The notes under the pieces: generated by a model
What the model was told of the DNA's origin: nothing
The model's database searches: none
What the model saw: only the letters and a program-made list of their open reading frames with translations
Program-made: the position numbers and the translations under genes
In this document: in pieces, positions 31,509 through 43,077 of the stretch
Layout: every line of letters starts with the position of its first letter
Position numbering within the stretch: position 1 is the stretch's first letter
Assembly: GCF_002288925.2 (NCBI RefSeq)
Contig: NW_022098004.1
Location: 7,943,604-8,007,603 of the forward strand
Source: Delphinapterus leucas
Lineage: Eukaryota > Chordata > Mammalia > Artiodactyla > Monodontidae
Reading direction: 5' to 3'
DNA: 64,000 nt

Positions 31509-31711
31509 CAGAGGTCGGCAAATTCTGGCCTGCAGGTCAAAAACTGACCCATCACCTGCTTTTGTACATAAAGTTTTATTGCAACACAGCCATGCTCACA
31601 TATTTACATATTGTCTGTGATTACGAGTAGTTGTGACAGAGACCATATGCCTGCAAAGCCTAAAATATTTATTATCTTCTGGCCCTTTACAGAAAAATTT
31701 GCTCACCCCTG
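31509..31711 (+). mobile_element. Short hAT transposon with 8-bp target-site duplication
   Basis: Element about 203 bp with ends cagaggtcggcaaattctgg and gctcacccctg, containing 'aaagttttattgcaacacagcc', 'tgcctgcaaagcctaaaatatttattatc' and 'ggccctttacag'. Flanks ctttaaag (31501-31508) and ctttaacc (31712-31719) agree at 6 of 8 bases, the target duplication size of hAT elements. Non-autonomous, widespread in placentals; I am not sure of the family name. Confidence 0.85.
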
Positions 31712-31805
31712 CTTTAACCAATCCATGTGTCTTATAAAGAAACTAAGGGGGGAAATGCCTTTTATAGATTGCCAGGTATTCACCACATATGAAGCCCTTC
31801 TTTTT

Positions 31806-33017
31806 TTCCTTAATTGAAATGTAGTTGAATATGTATTTGGTTTAGGTGTATAACCTGGTGATTCAAACTTTATATAAATTTATAAACTGATCACCATGAT
31901 AAGTCTAGTTACCATGTGTCACCGTACAAAGTAATTCCAATATTAGTGACTATATTCCCTAAGCTGTGCATTATATCCCTGGGACTTATTGTATAACTGG
32001 AAGTTTGTACTGCATAATCCCCTTCACTCATTTCACGCACTCCTCACCCCACCTTTCCTCTGGTCATCACCAGTTTGTTCTCCGTATCTATGGGTCTGTT
32101 TCTGTTTTTGTTATTCATTTGCTTTTCATATAAGTGAAATCATACAGTATTTGTCTTTTGCTGTCTGACTTATTTCACTTAGTGTAATACCCTCTAGGCC
32201 CATCTATATTGTTGCAAATGGCAAGATCTCATTCTTTTCTATGACTGAGTAGTAGTCCATCATATACATGCACCACATCTTCTTTATCCTTTCATCTGTT
32301 GATGGACGCTTAGGTTGCTTCCATATCTTGGCTATTGTAAATAATGCTACAGTGAATATAGAGGTGCCTATGTCTTTTTGAATAAGTGTTTTCATTTTCT
32401 TCAGATATATACCCAGAAGTGGAAATGCTGGATTGTATGGTAGTTCTATTTTTTATTTTTTTGAAGATTCTCTGTACTGTTTTGTATAGTGGCTGCACCA
32501 ACTTAGATTCCTACTAACAGGGTTTCCTTTTCTCCACATCCTGGGCAACACTTGTTATTTCTTATCTTTTTTGATAATGGCCATTCTGACAAATGTGAGG
32601 TGATGTCTTATTGCGGTTTTGATTTGCATTTCCCTGATAATTAGTGATGTTAAGCATCTTTTCATGTGCCTGTTGGCCATCTGTATATCTTCTTTAGGAA
32701 AATGTCTATTCAAGTCCTCTGCCCAGTTTTTAATTGGGTTGTTTTGTTTTGTTTTTTGATATTGAGATGTGTGAGTTCTTTATATATTTTGGATATTAAC
32801 GTCTTATCAGATATGTTGTTTGCAAATATCTTTTCCCATTCAGTGGGTTGCCTTTTCATTTTGTTGATGGTTTCCTTCACTGTGCAAAAGCTTTTTATTT
32901 TGATGTATTCCCAATTTGTTTATTTTTGGTTTTGCTGTCCTTGCCTGATGAGACAGATTAAAAAAAAAATTGCTAAGACCAATGTCAAAGAGCATACTGC
33001 TTATGTTTTCTTCTAGG
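31806..33017 (-). mobile_element. L1 3' UTR and ORF2 C-terminus, - strand
   Basis: About 1.2 kb. The 3' UTR read backwards (gttgaatatgtatttggtttagg, gtcatcaccagtttgttctcc, aagtgaaatcatacagta) leads into the ORF2 end. Minus-strand translation near 32204-32395 includes the run IKKMWCMYMMDYYSVIEKNE, typical of the L1 ORF2 C-terminus. It then continues through 'ggccattctgacaaatgtgaggtgatg' to 'ttgctaagaccaatgtcaaagagcatactgcttatg'. Frames are broken. Confidence 0.92.
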
Positions 33018-33042
33018 AACTTTGTCTGATATCACCGTAGCT
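33018..33042 (+). repeat. 25-bp direct repeat, second copy, inside an L1 junction
   Basis: Same 25 bases as 30594-30618. Here it interrupts L1 sequence: before it 'gttttcttctagga', after it 'tcaggtctta', which in a normal reverse-strand L1 are separated by only a few bases. Confidence 0.9.
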
Positions 33043-33120
33043 TCAGGTCTTACTTTCTTACACCATATGCAAAAATAAACTCAAACAGATTAAAGACTTA
33101 AATGTAAGGGGTAGAAAACT
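33043..33120 (+). mobile_element. Inverted L1 ORF2 segment at a strand-switch point
   Basis: After 'tcaggtctta' (minus-strand L1) the sequence turns to plus-strand L1 covering the same region: tcttacaccatatgcaaaaa, then 'ataaactcaaacagattaaagacttaaatgtaagg'. In a continuous element this would be read only once; here it folds back. Confidence 0.75.
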
Positions 33121-34010
33121 TATTTCAAGAAATAATGGCTGAAAACTTCCATAACTTGGGGAAGAAAATGGATATCCAGCTCCAGGAAGCACAGAGAGTC
33201 CCAAACAAGATGATCTCAAAGATATCCACACCAAGACATACCATAATTAAAATGGCAAAAGTTAAAGAGAGGATTTTAAAGGCAGCAAGAAAAAAGCAAC
33301 TAGCCACATACAAGAGAACCCCTATAAGGTGATCAGCTGATTTTTCAGCAGAAACTTTGCAGGCCAGAGGGGAGTGGCATGATATATCTAAAGTGCTGAA
33401 AGGAAAAAAATTACAACCAAGAATACTGTATTTGGCAAGGTTATCATTCAGAGTGAAGGAGTGAGAAAGCACTTCCCAGACAAGGAAAAACTGAGTTTAT
33501 CACCACTAAACTGGCCTTACAAGAAATATTAAAGGCTTTTCTTTAAGCACAGAAGAAAAGGCCATAACTAGAAATAAGAAAATATATGAAAGAAGAACTC
33601 TCACAGGTAAACGCAAATATATAGTAAAGGCAGTGTGCATCAGCCACTTAAAAAGCTAGTATGAGAATTAAAAGACAAAAGATATAAAATCAACTGCAAC
33701 TACAGTAAGTAGTTAAGGGATACGCAAAGTAAAAAGATGGAAAATGGGGTGTAGTAAAAATGTAGGGCTTTTAGAATGCGTTTGAACTTAAGTGACTGTG
33801 AGCTTGAAACAATCTGCTGTCTATATAGGTTGATATATATAAACCTCATGATGATCACAAACCAAAACCCTACAATAGATACACAGTGAATAAAGAGAAA
33901 GGAACTCAACACTAAAGAAAATCATCAAACCACATGGGAAGAGACTAAAAGAAGAAAAGAACAGAGAATAGCTACAAAAGCAAGCAGAAAACAGTGAACA
34001 AAATGGCTAT
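33121..34010 (+). mobile_element. L1 ORF1 C-terminal part and inter-ORF spacer, + strand
   Basis: Conceptual translation from about 33135 reads like the L1 ORF1 RNA-binding C-terminal half (segments EAQRVPNKM and [17 protein letters not shown], then after a stop [14 protein letters not shown]), followed by the AT-rich spacer found in old L1 between ORF1 and ORF2. Stops break the frame. It lies next to ORF2-derived sequence in opposite orientation, so the element is rearranged. Confidence 0.88.
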
Positions 34011-34464
34011 AAGTATATGCCTATCTTCATTTCTTCATGAACATCTGGTATTATTTCCCTTCAGCCTGTGTCTTGTGATGCAGACTCTGTGCAATGCCTT
34101 CTTCCAAGTGTCGATGCCCCTCCAGAAGCTGTCGGTACTGGGTCACTCTCCAAAGCCTGCCTGTAGTTTTAAATATTTTGTCCAGAGTTTGCAGTTATCT
34201 ACAGGAAGACTCTGTTTTCATAGGAGTTACTTTACTCAGCTAGGACTGGAAGCAGAACTTCTAACAAACTCAGGTAGGGTGACTTTTGTGTTACTAGCAT
34301 CCCCTATCACAGGCCTTAAGAAGGAGTGATACCAAGGGATTTTGTGTATCAGATTGCAGAGGGGGCTGTAGAAGCAGGGAGATGCACTAAATACTACATG
34401 TTTCCTGATATTGTATGAATATTTGAACATGGCTTGGGCAAGGGAATTCTATTCTGAGTTTCAT
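34011..34464. other. Unassigned sequence
   Basis: A 111-codon plus-strand frame (33994-34329) begins in the L1 spacer and has no recognised domain. Possibly more decayed L1. Confidence 0.4.
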
Positions 34465-34720
34465 AAAAATAGCTAACACTGTTTTTGTGGGATGACTAGG
34501 TACCAGGCACTATGGTAAACCCTTTAGATGGATTATCTCATTGCACCTTTACAGAAATCCTCTGACATGGTTACAGTTAATGTCCTAGTTGACAGATGAG
34601 GCACCTGGAGGTCAGAGGGATGAGTGATGTCCTCAAGGTCATGCACCTGATAATGGAGCCAACAATCAAGTCCAAGCCGTGTGATGGTAGAACTTACTCC
34701 CTTGACCAACATTATGCTTG
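34465..34720 (-). mobile_element. MIR SINE, - strand
   Basis: 'aaatagctaacactgtttttgtgggatgactaggtaccaggcac', 'atggattatctcattgcacctttacagaaatcctctgacatgg', 'ttgacagatgaggcacctggaggtcagagggatgagtgatgtcctcaaggtcatgcacctgata' follow MIR in reverse. Confidence 0.88.
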
Positions 34721-35284
34721 GCCTTCACTTAACTCTTCTTGCCTAGTGTTATCATTTGTGGTGTGTCTCTGTCTGGATAGACTGTAAGCTCCCAGAGTGT
34801 ATGAGCCAGGCCTTTCCTGCCTGGAGCAACCTCCACAGGCCCACAGCCCTGCACGGCCTATAGTGTGTGCCTCATCTTGAGGGTGTTGAGAGGCAGGGCT
34901 GATGTGAACTGTGTGGTGTAGGGCAGATATTCGAAATGGAAAATTAGTGGAGTGTTAGAGAATCAGGAGACTCTGCAGGGAAGACAAATGCCAAACCTTA
35001 GAGGGAATGAGGCAAGGGCATTGGAAGAAAGAGTGGGCAGGGTTCTGGGCAGGGTGATACTGGAGACATAATAAGGAAGGACAAACTCATCTGAAAGAGG
35101 TGCCAGTGACGGAAGACAGACATCTGTGCCCCAGTGAGGAAAGGGACAAGTTTCAGGAATAGGTGGAGAGTCAGGCTACCTAGAGGAATCCCTGGATGAC
35201 GCTAACTTGCTTTTGGAGGGTTCAGAATCTGCCACCCCTTCCCCAGCCAAATGTAGGAGAATACACTTCTCTCTCTCTCTTTCT
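34721..35284. other. Mostly unassigned; weak L2 trace at its left end
   Basis: 34770-34870 (gatagactgtaagctcccagagtg) resembles the L2 3' region. The remainder is purine-rich unique sequence. A short TC run lies at 35268-35288. Confidence 0.4.
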
Positions 35285-35289
35285 CTCTA

Positions 35290-35358
35290 CGTTTCAGCTC
35301 CTAGAGTTTGGCTCTTGATATCAGGTGCACAATAAATCCTTGTTGAATTAAATTAAAG
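35290..35358 (+). mobile_element. L2 3'-terminal fragment, + strand
   Basis: 'gctcctagagtttggctcttgatatcaggtgcacaataaatccttgttgaatta' is an L2 tail. Confidence 0.65.
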
Positions 35359-36764
35359 TGTTTAAGGGGCCATTTTCTGAGCCAGGCCTTTCTCTGCTGT
35401 CAAGGAAGAATTTATTTAACAAGACCTACACTTTGGCACATGGATTCTACTTCTCTTGGCTAGTCTGTGGCCATGATTTAAGATGCTGACATTGCTGCCC
35501 ACTGTTGGGAAATAGGTTCTTGGTTGGGGAAGGGGTGTGGCTTAAAGGTTTGGGAAGAAGATAATTTAAAGAAGCTCTGAAAATGATATTGTTTTATACT
35601 CCAGTCCCCCCAGAGGACTCTGGCTCTTTGAACTACATGCTTGGTCTTCAAAAGTCACAATTCTCTGAGAGGACTTGGCTTTTGCATCAGCACGAACAAC
35701 TCCAGTTCATCTCTCTCCAAGAGACAGGGAATGAATGTTATCTGGTGCAAGTTTTCTTTCTTTCCCCCTATGGATTTGTCCATTGCGAGCATCAGCTTAA
35801 ATATAATGAATATTTGCTGTGCCTGGGAGCAGTGATCAGCAATCAAAAGATGTGGCCCCTGGTTATAACTCCATAGTATGTCTTTCCTCCTCCTATTTCA
35901 TGACCAACAGCAAGATCTTTCCTCCCCTGAACTTCCCTGAGCTAGAAAAGCCGAAATCCTTTCCGAGACACCCAGAGCTAAGATGGAGTGTCCATGCCAG
36001 GACATAATGATCACCTGTTCTCAAGAAGACAGCTCCAGCAGCTAGAATGAGCCCTGTGATTCAGTGAGTTAAGAAGGAAAGGAGACATTTTAATTTTAGT
36101 GGACGAGTGCCATGTGGCTTCTGGGAATCGAAGCACTCAGTCTCCACTCCTGTGAATGCCAGCTCTTTTCGCCACTTCAGGGATATGAGAGCCAGACTCT
36201 CCTTGCCAGGGAGGCATCTGTGAACCAGCTCTTGCTTCTGCAGCAGGGACCAAGGAGGCAGAGGACAGAGAAACCCCTTAGGTACTGGTCTGGGCCCATG
36301 TGTCTCTTGGCAAAGTGCTCAGGATGCTGTTAAATTCTTCCAGATCTAGTACTTGGTCTCAACACACAAGTTGTAACCTTCCTTATTGATCTCATGAGCT
36401 GGACCTTCACATCCTTCCAGGGATAATAACCTGAGAAGTAGGCTCTGTCTGCTTAATTATATAGGATTCTCTACGAACCCTAAATGGTTCCTTTTGCAGA
36501 GGTGATGGGAAAGATGGAACAATATTTCAAAGATGCCAAACACTTAGGCAAATTGGAGAGTTTGTTTTACCTTCTTTTACTGAGTGCTGAAGTTACCAAT
36601 CAAGTAAGACTTTTCCTTTTAATTCATCTTGAATACTTGTGTGGAGTCAAGGCAGTCTTATTCTGAACACAGTTGTCTTGTTTCTGGTCCATTTTACATC
36701 AAAACCCCTTTCAGAAGGTGTTTATCTTCTTTTGGTGCTTCTCCCCAAGTATTACTCTTGCCTA
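35359..36764. other. Unassigned sequence
   Basis: About 1.4 kb with no clear repeat. Overlapping frames of 97 and 64 codons (+) and 63 codons (-) at 35583-35876 show no domain. 35800-35860 might be a decayed L2 or MIR end. Confidence 0.45.
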
Positions 36765-37245
36765 TTTTATATGAATGGGCAACACAAATATATTAATGAC
36801 TTTAAAAATGGGAAATCTATGACCCCACTCTTTAACTCATCATGATTTCATTTTTGTTTATCTCTGTATTCCTATGTAATTTACACAGATAAGATAGTAC
36901 TAACCCTACTCTTCTGTGTTTTATTTGCACCTCAACATTTTCCTCTGGGGTGCTGCAAAGTCATTTTAATGATTCTTTAGTATTCCATCCTGTTATTTAA
37001 CAAATATTTATTAAAATTGTCCCCCAAAATTGAGCATTTATGTTGTTTTCAAAGATTAACTTTTAGAGAAAATCTGCATTAAATACTGCATGCATATTAT
37101 TTTATTTTCTTATGTTTCCCTTGAATTGTATCCTTGGGTAAAATTCATAGAAGCAGAACAGTTACCTTAGGGACTGTTTTCATGCATCTTTTTCCATGTT
37201 ATCACACTTTACAACATGGCTGTGCCAGTTTACATTGAATGAATG
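36765..37245 (-). mobile_element. L1 3' end (L1M type), - strand
   Basis: 'gattctttagtattccatcctgttatttaacaaatatttattaaaattg', 'gagcatttatgttgttttcaaagatt', 'attgtatccttgggtaaaattcatagaagcagaacagttacc', 'tttacaacatggctgtgccagtttacatt' match reverse-strand old L1 3' sequence in order. Confidence 0.8.
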
Positions 37246-37635
37246 AGTATAGGGCTTACTGAAAACTCACCAGGATTTGATGTTACGATTTATAAAATTT
37301 AGGTTTGAGAGAGTATGTCACTTTTGCTTAATTTTTATCTATTTGATTTCTCTCCAAGCTTTTGATCTTCTTTCTAGCAAGAGAGACCTGGCTGTTCCCA
37401 AGCTAATCAAAGGCAGTGTTTACTCGGCTTTAAAGCATACACAATCATTTCTCTGTAAGTGCCGAGAATTCCTGTAGCTTCTCCTTCTATGAGCGAGACA
37501 CAAAAGAGAGGGAATGAGTTATTTAGCAAAGTGATAACCCGGGGTTATCTTTCCCCAAACAGAAGAAAAAAAACGTTTTGCTTAATTATTTGTTTCTCAC
37601 ATTGGAGACCTCAGCTCTGTTATCTGTCATTAATC
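37246..37635. other. Unassigned sequence
   Basis: Unique sequence, no gene or repeat recognised. Confidence 0.5.
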
Positions 37636-39130
37636 CAGTGGAAAATATTTAGTCTTCATCCTACTGGACCCTCCGCAGCGCTTGACCCTGGACCACTCTC
37701 TCCTTGAAATAATGTCCTCTTGCTGCATCTGTGACCTTGTTTTCTCCTATTTCCTTTCACTTCTCTAGCTGCTCTTTGGGGTCCTTTATTGCCTCTGTTT
37801 CCTCCCACCTGGCCTTTGAATGGGACTTAGTTTTAGAGCTTCTCCTCTTCTATGCTCCCTGGATAATCTCATCCCCACAGAGGCTTCTGTCACCATCTCT
37901 TTGCCATCTTCATCTCCAACTGGAGTTCCAGACATGGAGATGTGAGCATCAGCTAAGTACCCCACTGACTGTTTTGAGTACAACGTGGTCTGTTCTTACT
38001 CCTTTGGAGTCCTCCATCCTGGTCCAGGCACTTCCATTCATTTATTCAGGCAAACTGGGTACAGAGCAGTGTCCCTGGTGCCCTTTACCCCTTGTGCCCC
38101 TCATCTACGCCAGTGTCAGGTCTTGCTGACTTCACCTCCAAAATGTCTGTCGACTCCGTTCAACTCTTTACCATCTCCTGGGCTGCCACCTTCATATATA
38201 CAGGCTGGTCTTCCCTCATCTACTCAACCTTGCCTTTCCCCACTCTGCTCAATTCTGTTCTCATCACTGAAGCAGGTTGCTTTCTTTGCTTAAAAATCTC
38301 TGTGGCTTCACATTACTCTTAGAATGAGGACTGAAACTCTACCGTGGCCCACATGGCCGCATGTGACCTCATCCTACCCACTCTCCAGCTTCATCTCGTT
38401 CCACACTCACACCTGCTCTCCACACCCCAGCCTTGCCTGGGCCTTCTCTATGTTGTTCACACGTTCTGTGCTCTCTCCTACCACAGGGCCTTTGCACATG
38501 CTGTTCCCACTGTTTGGTATAGCTCCCTTTCTCCTTTGTCTCTAGCTCCTTTTAGGGATGCTGGGATTGGGCAGTGGCACTGCTCATCATTTCCATTTAG
38601 GCATTCATTCCCTCAACTGCCAGGACTGTTGTCGGCCAACAGCTGAGTCTACCCCCAGGTATTGTCCTCAACTAAAGCAAGCAGCCTTGCCCAGAGTTCT
38701 GACTGCTTGATGTGGGGGCACAAAGTCTACACCTCTGGCCTCAACTGGGGACATTTCTGATAAGACTTCCAGGCTTCAGAGCTCTCTGTGGGCTTGGCCA
38801 AGCCCTCTGTTGCTGCTTTTCCCTCTGTCTCACGCAGCCTCCCTCACTCCCTTACAGGCGTTGTTCCTGAGAGCACCCCCCATAGACCCTCTGCACTCAG
38901 ATCCACATGTCAGAATCTCTTTCCTGGGGACCGGAAATAGTCCTCCTATTCATCCTTTAGGTCTTGGCCCACACTTCATGTCCTCACGGCATCTTCCCCG
39001 ATTCACCTCAACCTGTGAATTTATTAGTGTCATTCATTAATGCATGACTAGACTTTGAGCTCCTGGAAAGCAGGGAGCTCCCCAAATCCCCAGCTCTAGG
39101 CATAGTGCTTGGCTCAAAGAAGGTGCTCAT
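37636..39130 (+). mobile_element. L2 LINE, about 1.5 kb including reverse-transcriptase-region sequence
   Basis: Long plus-strand L2: 'ggaccctccgcagcgcttgaccctggaccactctctccttg' and 'cctggataatctcatccccacagaggcttctg' come from the L2 ORF; 'cttcacattactcttagaatgaggactgaaactctaccgtggcccacatggcc' and 'cacagggcctttgcacatgctgttcccactgtttggt' are just downstream; the 3' end is 'agactttgagctcctggaaagcagggag ... aaggtgctcattcaac'. 38640-38800 is less clear. The frame is destroyed. Confidence 0.88.
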
Positions 39131-39134
39131 TCAA

Positions 39135-39757
39135 CACAGTTGGTTCTCACTACTCATGGCAGTTTTGTTCTAGAACATTACGGAGATCACTGAATTAGCT
39201 CCCAGGGTAGGTACAGGGTTAGGTTCCTATGAGCCTTTGGTCACAACATTTTCATCACCTGATATGTAACCTTGTTTTATGTGTGTTTCTGTTTAAAGAC
39301 ACCTCATTTAATATATATTGTTGATTCGTTAACATAGAACTCGTGGATAACAGCAGTATGACTCTTGCCTGAATGAAGCTTATCTAACACAAGTGTTTTC
39401 TGCATAAGGCACATTACAACCTTCTTGTGCTCAGGAAACTAGACAGCACTACGCTTTGGGGCCATTTTGGACAGAGAAATCACCAACACACCAAAAATCA
39501 CAAACGTGGAAAAGTGGCACTAAGTAGACTGCAAGAAGAACACTTGTTCTGAAACAAAAGGGCAGAGTCTGGCTTCCCAGGGTCAACCTCCATGGGGAAC
39601 GAGTGTGTCGGGAGACTCCGTTTTTCACTGTTCTTTGCGTGTCTGTGAATGACCACAAGAGTGCTGTTAAGTGTTGGTTTGGGCATTATAAATACATTTA
39701 GTGAGCATGAGGTGAATTCACAAATATGGAATCTATGAATAATGGGGATCAATGATA
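39135..39757 (+). mobile_element. Tigger-like (pogo/TcMar) non-autonomous DNA transposon
   Basis: About 620 bp, apparently full length. The left end cagttggttctcactactca and the right end 'caaatatggaatctatgaataatggggatcaatg' are imperfect inverted repeats of Tigger type. Internal landmarks: 'aaccttgttttatgtgtgtttctgtttaaagacacctcatttaatatatattgttgattc', 'gcttatctaacacaagtgttttctgcataagg', 'gtgctgttaagtgttggtttgggcattataaatacatttagtgag'. No transposase. Confidence 0.82.
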
Positions 39758-39814
39758 TTTTAATTTAATGAACAAATGTGATAAATTAAAAATTACCATA
39801 AATGATTCACCTCC

Positions 39815-40238
39815 TTCTAGCACACCCTTTAGTAATGACCTCCTATATTGTCTCTGGCCTGGACTTGAGACCTGCTTTGGTCAATGGGACAATAGTAAAT
39901 ATAAAGCAAGCAGAGGCCTGGGAAATGCTTGTGCAAGGTGGCTTGCTCTTTTGAGCTTCTCTGGAACCCTGCAGCTACCACCAGGCAAGAGAGCCCAGGC
40001 TAGTCTGCGGGATGATGAGACGTGGCCGGGCCATCCCTGTGCTGTCTCCCCAAGTGACATTGAGCTGCCAGACGTGGGAGTGAGGCCACTCTAGGTCATC
40101 CAGCCCAGACAAGTGGGCCCAGATCAGAAGACCTACCGGTCAACCTACAGAACCACGAGAAACACATTAAATGTGTGGAACAAATTGCTTTAACCTACTG
40201 AGTTTGGGATGCCTGTTCCTTGTGTCTTCTTGCCAATT
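39815..40238 (+). mobile_element. MLT1-type LTR (ERVL-MaLR), + strand
   Basis: 'tggcctggacttgagacctgctttggtcaatgggacaatagtaaatataaagcaagc', 'ggctagtctgcgggatgatgagacgtggcc', 'gtcatccagcccagacaagtggg' and the end 'caaattgctttaacctactgagtttggg'. Solo LTR, strongly diverged. Confidence 0.65.
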
Positions 40239-41826
40239 AAAAATGTGAACACCTGGAACAACTATGAAGGGTAAAATTTTTGTGAGTGTATAGATTGGAT
40301 TTTGTCAATAGTTAAATGTTCTAAGCTTATCCAACCAAGGCTTTTTAACTTGGTAAGCGGAGTCCTGACCAACTCCACTTTTGGCTAAAGAGGAGAGAGT
40401 GAAGTGAAGTGGGTGAGGGAAGAAATTATGCTAGCCTGGGGAGCATAAGGACACCCACCTACAGGATTTCTTTGCTGGACAGTCTTAAACCAACTCAACA
40501 GTCCCTATGGGTTACTGAGCCCAACTTGGCTGTGAGTCATAGGACGATGCTTCTTCCCGTGTTTTACAACATCTGGCTCATCTGTAGACTGACAAGTGTC
40601 TTTACAAGGCAGGCTCCTGCTGACACGTTTGCCTTTAATGTGCATAGTCTTCATGTTTAGATTTCTTAATGCCATGTTTAAACATACTTTCAAAATCCCT
40701 CCAAATCACTTATCTCAGGCAGCGGTACATCTTTGGGAGAAAGAAATCTTTGCATCCAAAAATCAGAATAGCAGTATTTCTCAATAAAACTGGAAAAAAA
40801 AAATCAGAGTAGCAATTAAAAGGCATAAAGGTCTCTGGGGGTGAGTGTAAATTGAATTGGGAATAGGATGTACGACAAACTTTTCAAAAAACCAAGAACT
40901 AATCATTCAGTAAGCCAACAAAGTTATTTTTTAAAGATCATTCTTTCAACTGCTTCCACTTTATTTTTTTTTAATTCTTCAGTGATTAAAAATGGCAAAA
41001 ACATTTTATTTATGTAAAAGGAAATCACTTGTATGCAAAGTTGCAGCTGCTTCTTAGAGGTATACAAATGGATAAAAGCCTGGGAACATGCAGTTTTTCT
41101 TTTTTTAATGGAAATCTTGATTCGCTCTTTAGTGTTGAGAATCCTTCATTCAGTGGTATCTTGGAGTTTGAACTGGATTGACAGCAAAAAATGAAATACT
41201 AGGAAGACATTCGTATCTGGTTATGTCTCATTAGATGCAGTTGTGCTTTTGAGAATTGTGACTTTCTGGATGAGGCCAGAAAATAAAAATGGTGATGATG
41301 GTGATGACAATAATAATTAGTAAAATTTCTCATAAATTAATTGTTTAATATTATTTGGTCTCCTTTCGCCATCTTCCACACCCCTGTCTTAAAAATAATC
41401 TCTTTTTTAAAATAAAGAATGTCTAAAAAATAGAATAATAATGTGAAAATCATTCAGAGAAAATACCTGCAAATATTCTGTACTCAACTTGTTTTTGGTG
41501 ACTCAGAAGAAGAAAGAAATTCACTGTGTATATTACAGACAGGAATGATGATTTTGTAAAGAAAAGCAAATAGTCACTTATTTTTTAGAGCACCATTCAG
41601 GCTTGTTTGTTTGTTTATTTTTTTGTTTGAAGGCAGTCAGGTCAACCCTGGAAGGCAATGGGGGTGGGAGGTTTAAAGGACATGAACTGGACTGGACCAA
41701 TGTGGAGTTATGGTCAGACCTTAGGTCTGGGCTCCTGTCCTGAGGAGGGACGGCCAGGCAGAGTGGGCTCAGGAGAAGGTGACCTTGCTTGGAAGAGCTG
41801 TTTATCCTCTGCTCTGACCTGTGATC
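40239..41826. other. Unassigned; AT-rich block with a PBX-MEIS-like motif
   Basis: 40239-40900 is ordinary unique sequence. 40930-41400 is AT-rich and repeat-free, with ggattgacag at 41175-41184 (one base from the TGATTGACAG PBX-MEIS composite), an E-box-like gcagctgc near 41045, and a GATGAT-type run at 41290-41310. No gene recognised. Confidence 0.4.
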
Positions 41827-42042
41827 CAGTGGCAGCTCTTATCCAGGGGCGACTCTGTCCCCCAGGTGACATTTGGCAATGCCTGGACACGTTGTTGGTC
41901 GTCACATCTGGAGAGGAGGGCGCTTCTGGCACTTGGTGGGTGGAGGCCAGGGGTGCTGCTGACCACCCTGCAATGCCCAGGACGGCCTCCACCACAAAGA
42001 ATTAGGGCGCAGATGTTACCGTGCTGAAGTGGGAAACCCTAG
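41827..42042 (+). mobile_element. MER20 hAT element
   Basis: Starts 'cagtggcagctcttatccaggggcgactctgtcccccaggtgacatttggcaatgcctgg', continues 'gtgggtggaggccaggggtgctgctgaccaccctgcaatgcccagg' and 'ccaccacaaagaatt', ends 'gtgggaaaccctag'. Order and length match MER20. Non-autonomous, no transposase. Confidence 0.92.
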
Positions 42043-42530
42043 TGTCACGAGACTGTTTGGAATTGCTACAGAGGCTCTCACTCAGAAACCACTTGGACAC
42101 TTTGTGGGTGTTTGTGAAGAGGAGTGTGGGTGATTGGGACCCTCCCAGGGTGTTTTGTCAATGAGGAAGCCGAGTCACAGAGGAAGTCAGCAGAAGCAAG
42201 CTGGAACTCAAGTCCCCAGGTAAGATCAGGTCTAAACTTTCAATTCCCGCGTGCAGCTCCCATTGGGAGCAGACCTGGCAACAGCAAGGGATTTGCCTCC
42301 ACTTGCGGCCTTTCTTCTCACTAGCCATCCCCAGCCCCCGGGCCTTCAGCCATCAGTAATGCCCTCTCTTTCCTGCATTTTTAACCTCTCTCACCAAATC
42401 TTTATCTCTGTACCCAGCCATGTGTGAGTCAATTCTAGCCCCCAAAGGGACAAATGAGAAACAGGCCAAGTCAGGAGACCTTCTCTTACTTTGCCCTCCC
42501 CCTCCTGCACTCACTGTTTCCCATGTCGCC
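42043..42530. other. Mostly unassigned; weak MIR trace
   Basis: 42155-42230 (tcaatgaggaagccgagtcacagaggaagtcagcagaagcaagctggaactcaagtcc) resembles the MIR core on the minus strand. The rest is unassigned. Confidence 0.4.
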
Positions 42531-42770
42531 GTCTGGAGCTGAACTTCCAAGAGTGGCCTCACCCTCTGTCCCCACTGACTCCCTCCCCTTCACACCCACT
42601 GCAGTGATGTCCTTCTCTACTTTCCCCTTATTTGCTTATTTACTGCTGGTCTCCTTTTACTAGAATATGAGCTCCTGTGCTAGGGTGCTTTCCGCCAGTG
42701 CTCTATATCCAGTGCCTAGAACGGGGTAGGAGTGAACACATGATGGGTGATGTTTAATTAAATCTCTGAA
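42531..42770 (+). mobile_element. L2 3' end, + strand
   Basis: 'ctactttccccttatttgcttatttactgctggtctccttttactagaatatgagctcctgtgc' then 'gtgctctatatccagtgcctagaacggggtagg' is the L2 3' order. Confidence 0.75.
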
Positions 42771-43076
42771 GGCAGGAATCCTCATCTGACATCTGGGTCT
42801 CACCTGGGATGAGGAAAGTGATATTTCTAGGACCACTGGAAGTTATGCTTGGATTTTTCAGCTCCCAGAACAGCCCCACTTTCCGTCTTTTCCTTTTTTA
42901 AATCACCTACACATGTATGTCACACTTGGCATTGCCCATGCTCTTAGGCCCAGTCAATGGCATAGGCCAAGACTATCAGGAAACAGCGTCTGTTTCTCCT
43001 TCTGGCCTCAGCTTTGCTTCCACTTAGTTTCACTCTGGTGGAGATCAGTTGTGAATCAACCAACTTTGGGAATTCA
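42771..43076. other. Unassigned sequence
   Basis: No repeat or gene recognised. Confidence 0.5.
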
Positions 43077-43077
43077 A

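Noticed and set aside
33135..33332. Small protein gene with a lysine-rich product
   Set aside because: The product is the C-terminal half of L1 ORF1; the frame stops and continues in another context, as in a dead element.
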